NCBI RefSeq assembly: GCF_040720935.1
Contig: NZ_JBFDAE010000012.1
Location: 78,575-142,574 of the forward strand
Direction of reading: 5' to 3'
Origin: Jejuia sp040720935
GTDB taxonomy: Bacteria; Bacteroidota; Bacteroidia; Flavobacteriales; Flavobacteriaceae
DNA: 64,000 nucleotides
Position 1 is the stretch's first letter, and the number at the start of each line of letters is the position of its first letter. This document shows, piece after piece, positions 25,635-33,857 of this stretch. The notes under the pieces were generated by a model. The model saw nothing but the letters and a program-made list of their open reading frames with translations, had not been told where the DNA came from and searched no databases. A program made the position numbers and the translations under genes.

Positions 25635-26081
25635 ATGAAATTTAATTGGGGAACCGGAATTATACTTGCATTTATAGGCTTTATAGCCTTTATCATGTAC
25701 TTTATTGTAACAATGCTTGTGGACGATAGGTTTGAGCACGAATTGGTTACCGAGGATTATTACGGTGCCGAATTACAATATCAAAACGACATTAATAAGC
25801 TCGAAAAATCGAAAGAGTTAGTCGAAAACATTAGTTATTTAAGAACTAGCGAGGGCTTAAAAATTGTGTTTCCCGACAATATTGATTATAAAAAAATTAC
25901 TGGAAAAGTGTTCCTATATAGACCATCTAACAAACAACTAGACTTTGAGACTTCAATCTTACTGTCTAATTCAAATTTGCTCATACCTGACAAACGTTTG
26001 GTAGATGGTCGCTGGAACATTACTGTAGATTGGCAATATAACGGAAATAATTATTTATTTAAAGAATCTATAACGTATTAG
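25635..26081 (+). CDS. fixH: FixH-family protein (cbb3 oxidase maturation)
   Basis: About 149 residues with one N-terminal transmembrane helix (GIILAFIGFIAFIMYFIVTML) and a periplasmic beta-rich domain, ending RLVDGRWNITVDWQYNGNNYLFKE, the usual FixH C-terminus. The motif DYYGAELQYQNDINKLEKS is also typical of Bacteroidota FixH. I prefer the ATG at 25635 (MKFNWGTG) over an in-frame ATG at 25626 that lies within a hairpin repeat. It sits between ccoG and the safE-like gene, and its stop nearly touches the next start. Confidence 0.85.
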   Translation: MKFNWGTGIILAFIGFIAFIMYFIVTMLVDDRFEHELVTEDYYGAELQYQNDINKLEKSKELVENISYLRTSEGLKIVFPDNIDYKKITGKVFLYRPSNKQLDFETSILLSNSNLLIPDKRLVDGRWNITVDWQYNGNNYLFKESITY

Positions 26082-26082
26082 C

Positions 26083-26784
26083 ATGCTTTTTTCGGCATTT
26101 ATATTAGGGCTATTAGGGAGTTTTCATTGTGTAGGCATGTGCGGTCCCATAGCTTTTATGTTGCCCGTAAATCGTAATAATTCGGTTAAAAAAGTCTTGC
26201 AGATTGCCATTTATCATTTTGGCAGATTATTAGCTTACAGCATTATAGGACTAATTTTCGGACTCATCGGAAAGAGTCTTTACATTTTTGGATACCAGCA
26301 ACAACTCTCCATAATTATTGGAATTTTAATGATTTTGGTGGTTTTGATTCCGCAGAAAACATTTAATAAATACAATTTTTCAAAACCTGTTTACAAGTTA
26401 ATTTCTAAAGTAAAATCTGCTTTGGGTGCTGCTATGAAGAAAAAAACCATGGACACTTTTTTAACTATTGGTTTTTTAAACGGCTTCCTGCCTTGCGGAT
26501 TGGTTTACATGGCTCTTTTTGCCGCAATTGCTAGCGGAAACGCCTTAAACGGCAGTTTATATATGGCTGTTTTTGGACTTGGAACTATTCCTTTAATGAC
26601 GACCGCCATTTATTTTAGTCAGTTTTTAAAAGGTACTGCCAGACAGAAAATTCAAAAGGCCATTCCCGTTTTTGTTATTATTATTGGCACTTTATTTATT
26701 CTTCGCGGTTTGGGCCTCGGCATTCCTTACCTCTCGCCTGCTCCGGTTTTCGAGCTGGTTTCTGGTGGGGTGGATTGTCATTAA
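26083..26784 (+). CDS. Sulfite exporter TauE/SafE-family membrane protein of the cbb3 cluster
   Basis: A 233-residue protein with six or more membrane helices. The N-terminus LGLLGSFHCVGMCGPIAFMLP and mid-protein GFLNGFLPCGLVYMALFAAIA are the paired signatures of the SafE-like group found beside fixG/fixH, proposed to take part in copper or thiol handling during oxidase assembly. It starts two bases after fixH, so it belongs to the same transcript. The transported substrate is unknown. Confidence 0.85.
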   Translation: MLFSAFILGLLGSFHCVGMCGPIAFMLPVNRNNSVKKVLQIAIYHFGRLLAYSIIGLIFGLIGKSLYIFGYQQQLSIIIGILMILVVLIPQKTFNKYNFSKPVYKLISKVKSALGAAMKKKTMDTFLTIGFLNGFLPCGLVYMALFAAIASGNALNGSLYMAVFGLGTIPLMTTAIYFSQFLKGTARQKIQKAIPVFVIIIGTLFILRGLGLGIPYLSPAPVFELVSGGVDCH

Positions 26785-26789
26785 AATAA

Positions 26790-26889
26790 TTTGGGGGTTC
26801 CCCTCGTACCTCGGGTCGGGCTTTCGGCAGTCGCTCTCTTCGAGGAGCTCCAACAAATGCCTCAATCCCTAACCCACATATCCGCCAAA
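26790..26889 (-). repeat. Structured intergenic element, copy 3 (minus strand)
   Basis: Read on the minus strand it carries TTTTGGCGGATATGTGGGTT, TTAGGGATTGAGG and CGAAAGCCCGACCCG. The closing stem is GGGTT (26875-26871) with AACCC (26799-26795), a third compensatory version of the same helix. It follows the safE-like gene in opposite orientation. Confidence 0.7.
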
Positions 26890-27070
26890 AGAAGTCATAA
26901 ACTCAATTTTAATGCTGGTTTGCAGTCTTAAGTCATAAGTCCTTTTTGTCTTAAGTCTTTTTCTACCTCAAACATTATAACCTAAAAATCAATCGATTAC
27001 AGCAAAACCCACCAACTCAATAGTATTTCCCAATAACGCATCAATAAAAATAATAGTTTTATTTTCTTTT

Positions 27071-27089
27071 ATAATAGTAATACTATTAT
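27071..27089. promoter_or_regulatory. Candidate TetR operator
   Basis: ATAATAGTA-A-TACTATTAT, a perfect palindrome with 9-base arms and a single central base. It overlaps the start of the -7 element TATATTTG (27087-27094), so a bound TetR dimer would block the promoter of its own operon. Confidence 0.65.
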
Positions 27090-27094
27090 ATTTG
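27087..27094 (+). promoter_or_regulatory. Promoter -7 element of the tetR-exporter operon
   Basis: TATATTTG matches TAnnTTTG and lies 18 bases before the tetR ATG, overlapping the palindrome. Confidence 0.6.
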
Positions 27095-27112
27095 CAATCA
27101 AATTAATTAATT

Positions 27113-27784
27113 ATGGATTCATTACTTTCAAATCTGAAGATTGCGGTTCCAGAAAAAATCTATGTCAAAGACCCTGAGTCTTCCGATTTAGGCAAGCGCA
27201 TTGTTGAACACAGTATTCTCCTAATAGACGATATTGGTTTTGATAGTTTTACATTTAAAAAACTAGGATCGCTCATAGGTTCAAACGAAAGTTCAATCTA
27301 CCGTTATTTTGAAAGTAAGCACAAATTATTGCTTTACTTATCGTCATGGTATTGGGCATGGATAGAATATCAATTGGTGTTTGAAACCCACAATTTAAAC
27401 CCTTCCGACAAACTCGATAAGGCTATTGAAATTGTTACAAGAGCTGTAAAAGAAGACTCCAATTTCTCGCATATTAATGAGATAGTCTTAAACCGAATTA
27501 TGGTTAACGAAAATTCAAAATCATTCCTTACTAAAGAAGTAGATCAAGAAAATAAAGAAGGCTATTTTGTTATTTACAAACGCATTGTACATCGCTTACG
27601 GGATATGATTAAGGCTTTACAACCAAATTATAAATTCCCTTCTAGTTTGGCCAGCACCATTCTTGAAGGCAGTTTACATCAGCACTTTTTAAAAGATCAT
27701 TTTACATCAATAACAGATTGCGATGCAAATATTTCCCCAACTATTTTTATCAAAAACCTAGTGCTTAATACATTGAAATCCTAA
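27113..27784 (+). CDS. TetR/AcrR-family regulator of the adjacent exporter
   Basis: A 223-residue regulator with an N-terminal TetR helix-turn-helix, DDIGFDSFTFKKLGSLIGSNESSIYRYFESKHKLLLYL near residues 41-78. The remaining helical domain would bind ligand and dimerise. It is the first gene of a tetR-ABC-hlyD-tolC operon (two bases to the next gene), the usual layout for a self-repressing efflux or secretion operon. The inducer is unknown. Confidence 0.88.
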   Translation: MDSLLSNLKIAVPEKIYVKDPESSDLGKRIVEHSILLIDDIGFDSFTFKKLGSLIGSNESSIYRYFESKHKLLLYLSSWYWAWIEYQLVFETHNLNPSDKLDKAIEIVTRAVKEDSNFSHINEIVLNRIMVNENSKSFLTKEVDQENKEGYFVIYKRIVHRLRDMIKALQPNYKFPSSLASTILEGSLHQHFLKDHFTSITDCDANISPTIFIKNLVLNTLKS

Positions 27785-27786
27785 AT

Positions 27787-29451
27787 ATGGAAAACAAACA
27801 AATGACCCCTTGGCAACGTTTAGTAGGCTTGCTTCAATTGGAAAAAAGAGATATCCTCCAAATTTTTTATTATGCTATTTTTGCCGGTATTGTGGCACTA
27901 TCACTACCCTTAGGAATTCAAGCCATTATCAATTTAATTCAAGGCGCACAAATCTCAACATCATGGGTAGTTTTGGTCGTTATAGTGACTTTGGGTGTTG
28001 CATTTTCGGGTGCACTACAATTGATGCAATTAAGAATTATTGAAACCATTCAGCAACGTATTTTCACAAGGTCTTCTTTTGAATTGGCATACCGATTTCC
28101 GAAGATAAAAATGGCGGAATTACGCAACTATTACCCGCCAGAATTAGCAAATCGCTTTTTTGACACGCTAACCATTCAAAAGAGTTTATCTAAAATTTTA
28201 ATTGATGTGCCAACGGCAGTTTTACAGATTTTATTTGCCTTAATTCTTCTGTCGTTTTACCATCCGTTCTTTATCATTTTTGGATTACTGCTCCTGATGT
28301 TAATATTTGTGGTTTTCAAATTTACAGCTATTAAAGGCCTTGAAACCAGCTTAAAAGAATCTAAAAACAAATACAAAGTAGCCCATTGGATTCAGGAAAT
28401 TGCGCGTTCAGTAATTAGCTTCAAATTATCTGGTAGTACTAGTTTAGGGATCAACAAAAACGACGATTTGGTAAGCGATTATTTAAAAGCGAGAGAAAGT
28501 CACTTTAAGGTTTTAATGATTCAGTTTATTCAAATGATAAGTTTTAAAGTTATTGTAACCGCAAGTTTATTATTAATTGGTGGTGCTTTGGTTTTAAACC
28601 AAGAAATGAATATTGGGCAATTTGTTGCTGCTGAAATCATCATATTATTAGTAATTGCTTCAGTTGAAAAACTAATTTTAGGTTTAGAATCGTTTTACGA
28701 CACGTTGACTTCTCTAGAAAAAATAGGTCAAATAGTTGATAAAGATTTAGAAAGTCAAACAGGCGAGTCGCCCCAGTTCTCAAAAGGTATAAACATTGAA
28801 TTGGAAAATGTGACTTATGAGGTTGATAATAGAGATAAACATATTCTAAAAAATATCTCACTAAAAATAAACTCGAAAAGCAGACTATTAATCCAAGGAG
28901 AAAGTGGTTCTGGAAAATCTACTTTACTCCGTTTAATCTCAGGAGTTATGGAAGCCACATCTGGTCATGTTTACGTAAACGATATGTCTATCAGTAGTTT
29001 ACACTTAAACTTTTACAGATCGCAATTAGGTTTATCTTTATCGGACGAAAATCCTTTTGAAGGGACCATTAGAGAGAATCTAACATTTGGTAATTCTAAT
29101 ATTTCTGATGAAAAAATCTATGAAATCCTTGATATTGTCGGACTCAAATCGTTTTTAAAAGAACAACCTGACGGATTAAACACGGTGCTGAATCCAGATG
29201 GGAGACAAATGTCTTACTCATTGTCCAAAAAAATTGTTTTGGCCCGTGCCATTTTAAAAGCACCTAAAGTTTTAATTCTTGAAGACGCATTAGATCGTTT
29301 TAATAGATCGGAAACAAAAGAGATTGTAGATTATCTATCTCATGAAGACAGACCTTGGGCACTCGTTGTTGTTAGTTTTAGCTCTGTTTGGACAGATAGA
29401 TGCAACGAAATTATCACGCTTGAAAAAGGCAGAATAAAATCTAAAAACTAA
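27787..29451 (+). CDS. ABC exporter with degenerate nucleotide-binding domain
   Basis: A 554-residue half-transporter: six-helix membrane domain (residues 1-310), then an ATPase domain. Walker A is intact (GESGSGKSTLL, about residue 370), but other catalytic motifs are altered. The Q-loop position reads GLSLSDENPFEGT without glutamine, the signature reads MSYSLSKKIVLARA instead of LSGGQ, Walker B reads VLILEDALD with the Asp-Glu pair reversed, and the switch histidine region reads VVVSFSSVW. There is no C39 peptidase domain. It resembles the type I secretion/HlyB lineage; transport with reduced or specialised ATPase activity is inferred. Confidence 0.85.
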   Translation: MENKQMTPWQRLVGLLQLEKRDILQIFYYAIFAGIVALSLPLGIQAIINLIQGAQISTSWVVLVVIVTLGVAFSGALQLMQLRIIETIQQRIFTRSSFELAYRFPKIKMAELRNYYPPELANRFFDTLTIQKSLSKILIDVPTAVLQILFALILLSFYHPFFIIFGLLLLMLIFVVFKFTAIKGLETSLKESKNKYKVAHWIQEIARSVISFKLSGSTSLGINKNDDLVSDYLKARESHFKVLMIQFIQMISFKVIVTASLLLIGGALVLNQEMNIGQFVAAEIIILLVIASVEKLILGLESFYDTLTSLEKIGQIVDKDLESQTGESPQFSKGINIELENVTYEVDNRDKHILKNISLKINSKSRLLIQGESGSGKSTLLRLISGVMEATSGHVYVNDMSISSLHLNFYRSQLGLSLSDENPFEGTIRENLTFGNSNISDEKIYEILDIVGLKSFLKEQPDGLNTVLNPDGRQMSYSLSKKIVLARAILKAPKVLILEDALDRFNRSETKEIVDYLSHEDRPWALVVVSFSSVWTDRCNEIITLEKGRIKSKN

Positions 29452-29454
29452 GCT

Positions 29455-30813
29455 ATGCTCAATATATCCCATAACCAATTGAACAAAAAAATAGACTTAG
29501 CGGAATATAAGTCTGGAAAAAATATCATGAATATTAGGTACTACCAATACTTCAATAAGTTTTTGCTGGCTGCCGCTATTATTGGCTTTATCGTGTTGTT
29601 TTTACCTTGGACACAAAACATTACAGGCCAAGGCATTGTTACCACTTTAAAACCTAATCAACGTCCGCAACACATTCAATCTCAGATACCAGGGCGTATT
29701 GAAGCGTGGTATGTACAAGAAGGCGATTATGTAAAAGCTGGCGATACTATTTTAAGAATTTCTGAAGTAAAAAGTGATTATTTTGATGATAAACTGGTTG
29801 AAAGAACCAATGAGCAAATTCAGGCAAAAACATCATCGGTTACCGCTTATGAAGCTAAGGTAAGCGCTTTAAACAGACAGATTTCTGCTTTACGAAACGA
29901 GCAAAAATTAAAGTTAGAGCAAACCAGAAACAAACTCATGCAATCGCGCTTAAAAGTAAAAAGTGACAGTATTGATTTGGAAGCTGCAAAAACGAATTCA
30001 AAAATTGCCGAAACACAGTTTAATCGTATTCAAACCTTACAGGAAGAGGGTTTAAAAGCGGTAAAAGATGTTGAAGAAAAACGCTTAAAACTGCAAGAAA
30101 CCCAGGCTAAATTGATTTCACAAGAAAACAAATATTTAATGAGTCAGAATGAGGTTGTAAATGCACAATTGGAATTATCAAGAACCAATGCTGTTTTTAC
30201 AGATAAAATTTCAAAAGCGCAAAGCGATATGTTTACCGCACAATCTAGCGGTTTTGATACCAAAGCTCAAGTCTCGAAACTAGAAAATGCATCTACAAAC
30301 TATAAACGTCGTAGTGATTTGCTATATGTTACTGCACCTCAAAGTGGTTATATCAACAAAGTTTTAACAGGAGGCATTGGTGTCACTTTTAAAGAAGGTG
30401 CAGAGTTAGTAGGTATTATGCCAGCACAATACGATTTGGCTGTTGAAACTTTTGTAAGACCAATAGATTTACCATTACTTCATAAAGGCGAAAAAGTACG
30501 TGTACAATTTGATGGATGGCCTGCCATTGTATTTAGCGGATGGCCAAATGTATCTTACGGAACTTATGGTGCAAAAGTAGTTGCCATTGAGCGTTTTATA
30601 AGTGATAATGGAAAGTACAGAGTATTACTAGCACCTGACGAGACTGACCATGAATGGCCAGAAGCCATTCGTGTAGGTTCCGGCGCAAAAACCATTGCAT
30701 TATTAGAAGATGTACCAATTTGGTTTGAACTATGGCGACAAATTAACAGCTTCCCCCCTAACTATTATCAACCCAAAGGGAGTAAAACGGCATCTAAAAA
30801 AGATAAAAAATGA
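29455..30813 (+). CDS. HlyD-family membrane fusion (periplasmic adaptor) protein
   Basis: A 452-residue adaptor. One transmembrane helix near residues 36-52 (FLLAAAIIGFIVLFLPW) is followed by a lipoyl/barrel half (GRIEAWYVQEGDYVKAGDTILRI), a long coiled coil of roughly residues 115-285 rich in Q, K and E, and the returning barrel (YVTAPQSGYINKVLTGGIGVTFKEGAELVGIMP). It bridges the ABC exporter and the TolC-type channel encoded on either side; the stop overlaps the tolC-like start by four bases. Confidence 0.9.
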   Translation: MLNISHNQLNKKIDLAEYKSGKNIMNIRYYQYFNKFLLAAAIIGFIVLFLPWTQNITGQGIVTTLKPNQRPQHIQSQIPGRIEAWYVQEGDYVKAGDTILRISEVKSDYFDDKLVERTNEQIQAKTSSVTAYEAKVSALNRQISALRNEQKLKLEQTRNKLMQSRLKVKSDSIDLEAAKTNSKIAETQFNRIQTLQEEGLKAVKDVEEKRLKLQETQAKLISQENKYLMSQNEVVNAQLELSRTNAVFTDKISKAQSDMFTAQSSGFDTKAQVSKLENASTNYKRRSDLLYVTAPQSGYINKVLTGGIGVTFKEGAELVGIMPAQYDLAVETFVRPIDLPLLHKGEKVRVQFDGWPAIVFSGWPNVSYGTYGAKVVAIERFISDNGKYRVLLAPDETDHEWPEAIRVGSGAKTIALLEDVPIWFELWRQINSFPPNYYQPKGSKTASKKDKK

Positions 30814-32213
30814 GAGTCATCTTAGTAAGTATAGCACTGCTTTTTACTGGCTTGATTTCAGCACAAGACACTACTTCGGTAATTTCATTGTCTGAATATT
30901 TAGGCTATGTCAAATCATTTCATCCTATCGTAAAGCAAGCCAATTTGGTAATCAACGAAAGTGAAGCAAAGTTGATGAAAGCTCGTGGTGCTTTCGACCC
31001 TAAATTAGAAGTAGATTACAACAGAAAGAAATTTAAAAACACCGAATATTACGACAGATTAAATGCGTCCTTTAAAATCCCGACGTGGTTTGGTGTAGAA
31101 TTAAAAGGAAACTTTGAAGAAAACACAGGCGATTTTTTAAACCCACAAGCTTTTGTTCCCGAAGATGGTTTATATAGCGCAGGTGTTTCCGTACCTGTGG
31201 CTCGTGGATTATTGACCAACAAGCGTATGGCAATGTTAAGGCAATCTAGATTATACGTAAAACAAGCCCAAACAGACAGACAGTTATTGATTAATAACAT
31301 TTTATATGAAGCCACAGTAAGCTATTTTAATTGGCTAAAAACCTATAACGAAAAACGTGTTTACGAAGATTTTTTAAACAATGCAGAAATGCGATTTAAT
31401 GGTATCAAGAAAAGTTTTGAAGTTGGCGATAAACCTGCTATTGACACACTTGAAGCTCGAATAGCCTTAAATAACAGAAAACTGAATTTAGAGAAATCTA
31501 GAATTAAATTTGTAAAATCGTCTTTGGAATTATCAAACTATTTGTGGTTAAATGACAACACACCTATTGAAATAAAAGAGGGGATTATTCCTGATGTAAA
31601 TACCTTTGAAACTATTGATGTAACCTTAAACACATCGGGTTTGGATATTGAAAGTTTTGATATTGAAAGCCACCCGAAACTACAATCTTTAGATTATAAA
31701 TTTCAAAGTTTGAATGTTGAAAAACGATTGAAGCTAAATAATTTACTACCGCAAATAGATTTGCAATACAACTTTTTATCGCAAACACCAGAAGTAGCAA
31801 GATCGTTTAGTACTTCGGCATATAAAAGTGGTGTAAATGTTAGTTTTCCGTTGTTTTTAAGAAAGGAACGTGGCGATTTAAAATTGGCAAAAATCAAATT
31901 GCAAGACACTAAATTTGATATTCAAAATACCAGAGTGAGTCTTAAAAATAAAATTGATGCGATTAATCAAGAATTAGATTCTTATGTGCTTCAGAATGGC
32001 TATACTGAAACCATTGTAAGCGATTATGCTACCATGCTTTCTGCGGAAGAACGTAAATTCTTTTTGGGCGAAAGTTCTTTGTTTTTAGTCAACTCTAGAG
32101 AATCAAAATTAATAGATGCGAAGCTGAAAGCTATTGATATTGAAAATAGTTTCTTTAAAACTAAGGCTAATTTGTTTAATGTTTTAGCGCTTTCTGAGGT
32201 TGAGATGAACTAG
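30810..32213 (+). CDS. TolC-family outer membrane channel
   Basis: A 467-residue outer membrane efflux protein with a signal peptide (MRVILVSIALLFTGLISAQ) and the duplicated helical layout of the family: ...SLSEYLGYVKSFHPIVKQANLVINESEAKLMKARGAFDPKLEVDYN at the N-terminus and a second repeat starting near SHPKLQSLDYKFQSLNVEKRL. Last gene of the tetR-ABC-hlyD-tolC operon, it completes a tripartite channel through the envelope. Confidence 0.88.
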   Translation: MRVILVSIALLFTGLISAQDTTSVISLSEYLGYVKSFHPIVKQANLVINESEAKLMKARGAFDPKLEVDYNRKKFKNTEYYDRLNASFKIPTWFGVELKGNFEENTGDFLNPQAFVPEDGLYSAGVSVPVARGLLTNKRMAMLRQSRLYVKQAQTDRQLLINNILYEATVSYFNWLKTYNEKRVYEDFLNNAEMRFNGIKKSFEVGDKPAIDTLEARIALNNRKLNLEKSRIKFVKSSLELSNYLWLNDNTPIEIKEGIIPDVNTFETIDVTLNTSGLDIESFDIESHPKLQSLDYKFQSLNVEKRLKLNNLLPQIDLQYNFLSQTPEVARSFSTSAYKSGVNVSFPLFLRKERGDLKLAKIKLQDTKFDIQNTRVSLKNKIDAINQELDSYVLQNGYTETIVSDYATMLSAEERKFFLGESSLFLVNSRESKLIDAKLKAIDIENSFFKTKANLFNVLALSEVEMN

Positions 32214-32524
32214 ATGGTTTATTCCTGCGAGATTTCAAAAATCTTGTAAGCATATTTTGTCTCATTTTGATCCCTTCAGGTCAAACTTAGACCTAGCAGG
32301 ATTACAACAATTATCATTTAAATACATTGGTATTATCAGTTGCAAATTTGTAATATCGATTTAGTTTACTGCTTGATTTTATAAAAAATTTCGGCTACCT
32401 TCGTTCCTGTCTGCCGGCTAGCAGATAATATTGGATATAAAACACCTGTGCCGAACTTGTTTCAGTATTACAACGATTTTATATTCGTAAAAACATTGTG
32501 TGCAATTAAAGCAAACGAGCATCA
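32214..32524. other. Intergenic region with repeats before the esterase gene
   Basis: No gene in 311 bases. Contents: the palindrome CCTGCGAGATTTCAAAAATC continuing to 32251, a small hairpin AGGTC-AAACTTA-GACCT near 32278-32294, the phrase ATTTCGGCTACCTTCGT (shared with 60612-60628), and ATATTCGTAAAAACA at 32481-32495 followed by TTGTGTGC, shared with the leader of the restriction-modification operon at 49010. Confidence 0.65.
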
Positions 32525-33346
32525 ATGAAAAACCTAGTAATATTTGGAATTTTATTATTCTCAATGACTCTTTTTGGACAAGAGAAACTTGACCCTGATA
32601 AATATTATGCGGAATCCAAAACTGTATTTATCAAATCAAAAATTTATGGAAAACAAAGGGAATTGCAACTATTTATCCCTGACGAATATGTTTGGGAAAA
32701 AGATAAAAATTTCAAAGCCCTATATCTTTTCGACGCTCAAAACACACGGATTTTTAACTTCATAAGCGGAAATGTTCAGCTTCTATCAATGACCATGATA
32801 GAACCAGTAATAATCGTAGGAGTAGTAACAGAAGACAGGTGGGATGAATTTTTACCACCCAACAATCACGAAGAAACATTGGACAGATATAAACCACCAA
32901 TGGGTCATGCGAACAAATTAATTGAGCATATTCAAACAGAGATAGAACCCTATTTAAAAAAGAATTATCGAGTTGAAGATTATAGGTTGGCAATCGGTCA
33001 TTCTTTGGCAGCAACCTTTGTAACCTATGCCTCGATGAAAACGGATAATCTATTCGACTACAGCATACTTTTAAGTCCAAACTATAACTACGACAAAAAA
33101 CAATTCGTGGACAGATTTAAAAAGTTTGTAAACACAGAGTTGCCAAAGAAAAAGGAATTTTACTTCGCGAATGGATTTGGCGACAATTACGAAAAGGAAT
33201 TTGATGGACCTTTAAAAGAAGTTATCAAAATTTTAGAGAATAGCGACAACAAAAACATAAGTTGGAAATACAAAAAATTGGACATAAATAATCATGGACT
33301 AATTTGGTTGGGAGTATATAATGGACTTCTGAACTGGAGAAAATAA
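32525..33346 (+). CDS. Secreted esterase (alpha/beta hydrolase, esterase D/enterobactin-esterase-like)
   Basis: A 273-residue hydrolase with a signal peptide (MKNLVIFGILLFSMTLFGQ). The nucleophile elbow is GHSLAA (serine near residue 160), with a late histidine in INNHGLIW near residue 260; the core begins RELQLFIPDEYVWEKDKNFKALYLFD, typical of the PF00756-type esterases. It is a single-gene unit with repeat-rich leaders and trailers on both sides, not an operon member. Substrate unknown. Confidence 0.82.
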   Translation: MKNLVIFGILLFSMTLFGQEKLDPDKYYAESKTVFIKSKIYGKQRELQLFIPDEYVWEKDKNFKALYLFDAQNTRIFNFISGNVQLLSMTMIEPVIIVGVVTEDRWDEFLPPNNHEETLDRYKPPMGHANKLIEHIQTEIEPYLKKNYRVEDYRLAIGHSLAATFVTYASMKTDNLFDYSILLSPNYNYDKKQFVDRFKKFVNTELPKKKEFYFANGFGDNYEKEFDGPLKEVIKILENSDNKNISWKYKKLDINNHGLIWLGVYNGLLNWRK

Positions 33347-33376
33347 CTGCTCATAACACAACCATTGTGGAACACC

Positions 33377-33516
33377 GCTAGTGCTCGTTTGTAACGAATA
33401 CCGTATTGAGTAAGTTTAAATAACATACTATTTGAATTAAGTTTATAATAGGCTATATTCAGAAACAATTAGCTTAAAACATAATTTATGGGTACTCGTT
33501 ACAAACGAGTACTAGC
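33377..33516. repeat. Long inverted repeat with 26-base arms
   Basis: Left arm 33377-33402 and right arm 33491-33516 are complementary at 24 of 26 positions, with the core CTCGTTTGTAACGA on the left. They enclose 88 bases of AT-rich DNA. The arms could form a long stem in RNA or single-stranded DNA just downstream of the esterase gene. Confidence 0.8.
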
Positions 33517-33619
33517 AATCTAAAACTATATTAAAAAAAGTAAACATTTATTATATAGAATTTTAAGATGAAAAACCTCCGCAAGTAAAAAATAAATTTT
33601 CAGCTATAACAGAACTTAG

Positions 33620-33781
33620 CAAACAAGCGCGTTAGGGATAGTAGCGGCATCCTTTTTAAAACTATAGAAGTTACAACTTTTGTGTAGAACTAATAATTAT
33701 GAGATAGCCACGTCCTTCGTCCTCGCTATGACGTTTTAAAAAGATATAGCGAATAGCCCGACCCGGAGGGGAACGCCCAAA
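33620..33781 (+). repeat. Structured intergenic element, copy 4 (long form)
   Basis: Blocks GCGCGTTAGGGATAGTAGCG and ATAGCGAATAGCCCGACCCG, with closing stem GCGTT (33629-33633) and AACGC (33772-33776). As in copy 2, an extra arm starting GGCATCCTTTTT and ending AAAAAGATAT interrupts the core at the same place. Confidence 0.7.
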
Positions 33782-33827
33782 TTAAAATTATACTTATATA
33801 TATATTGTGTGGGTTTGTTTATACTAT

Positions 33828-33835
33828 TATCTTTG
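33828..33835 (+). promoter_or_regulatory. Promoter -7 element of the thrS operon
   Basis: TATCTTTG matches TAnnTTTG, 22 bases before the thrS ATG. No T-box-like leader is visible. Confidence 0.5.
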
Positions 33836-33857
33836 CTGATGATTTTAATTTGATTTG

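Larger units (their letters stand above)
26785..27112. other. Intergenic region before tetR
   Basis: No gene is seen in 328 bases. It holds an inverted copy of the structured element (26790-26889), a GTCTTAAGTC-rich stretch near 26920-26965, and the tetR operator-promoter at 27071-27094. Confidence 0.7.
33347..33857. other. Repeat-rich gap between the esterase gene and thrS
   Basis: About 510 bases without a gene. It contains the long inverted repeat at 33377-33516, an AT-rich stretch, copy 4 of the structured element (33620-33781) and the thrS promoter. A nested phrase GCCACGTCCTTCGTCCTCGC within copy 4 looks like another small dispersed repeat. Confidence 0.65.

Noticed and set aside
33786..33857. 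T-box or other riboswitch before thrS
   Set aside because: No specifier-like stem or antiterminator pair is visible; only a TAnnTTTG promoter is supported, and T-boxes are rare in Bacteroidota.
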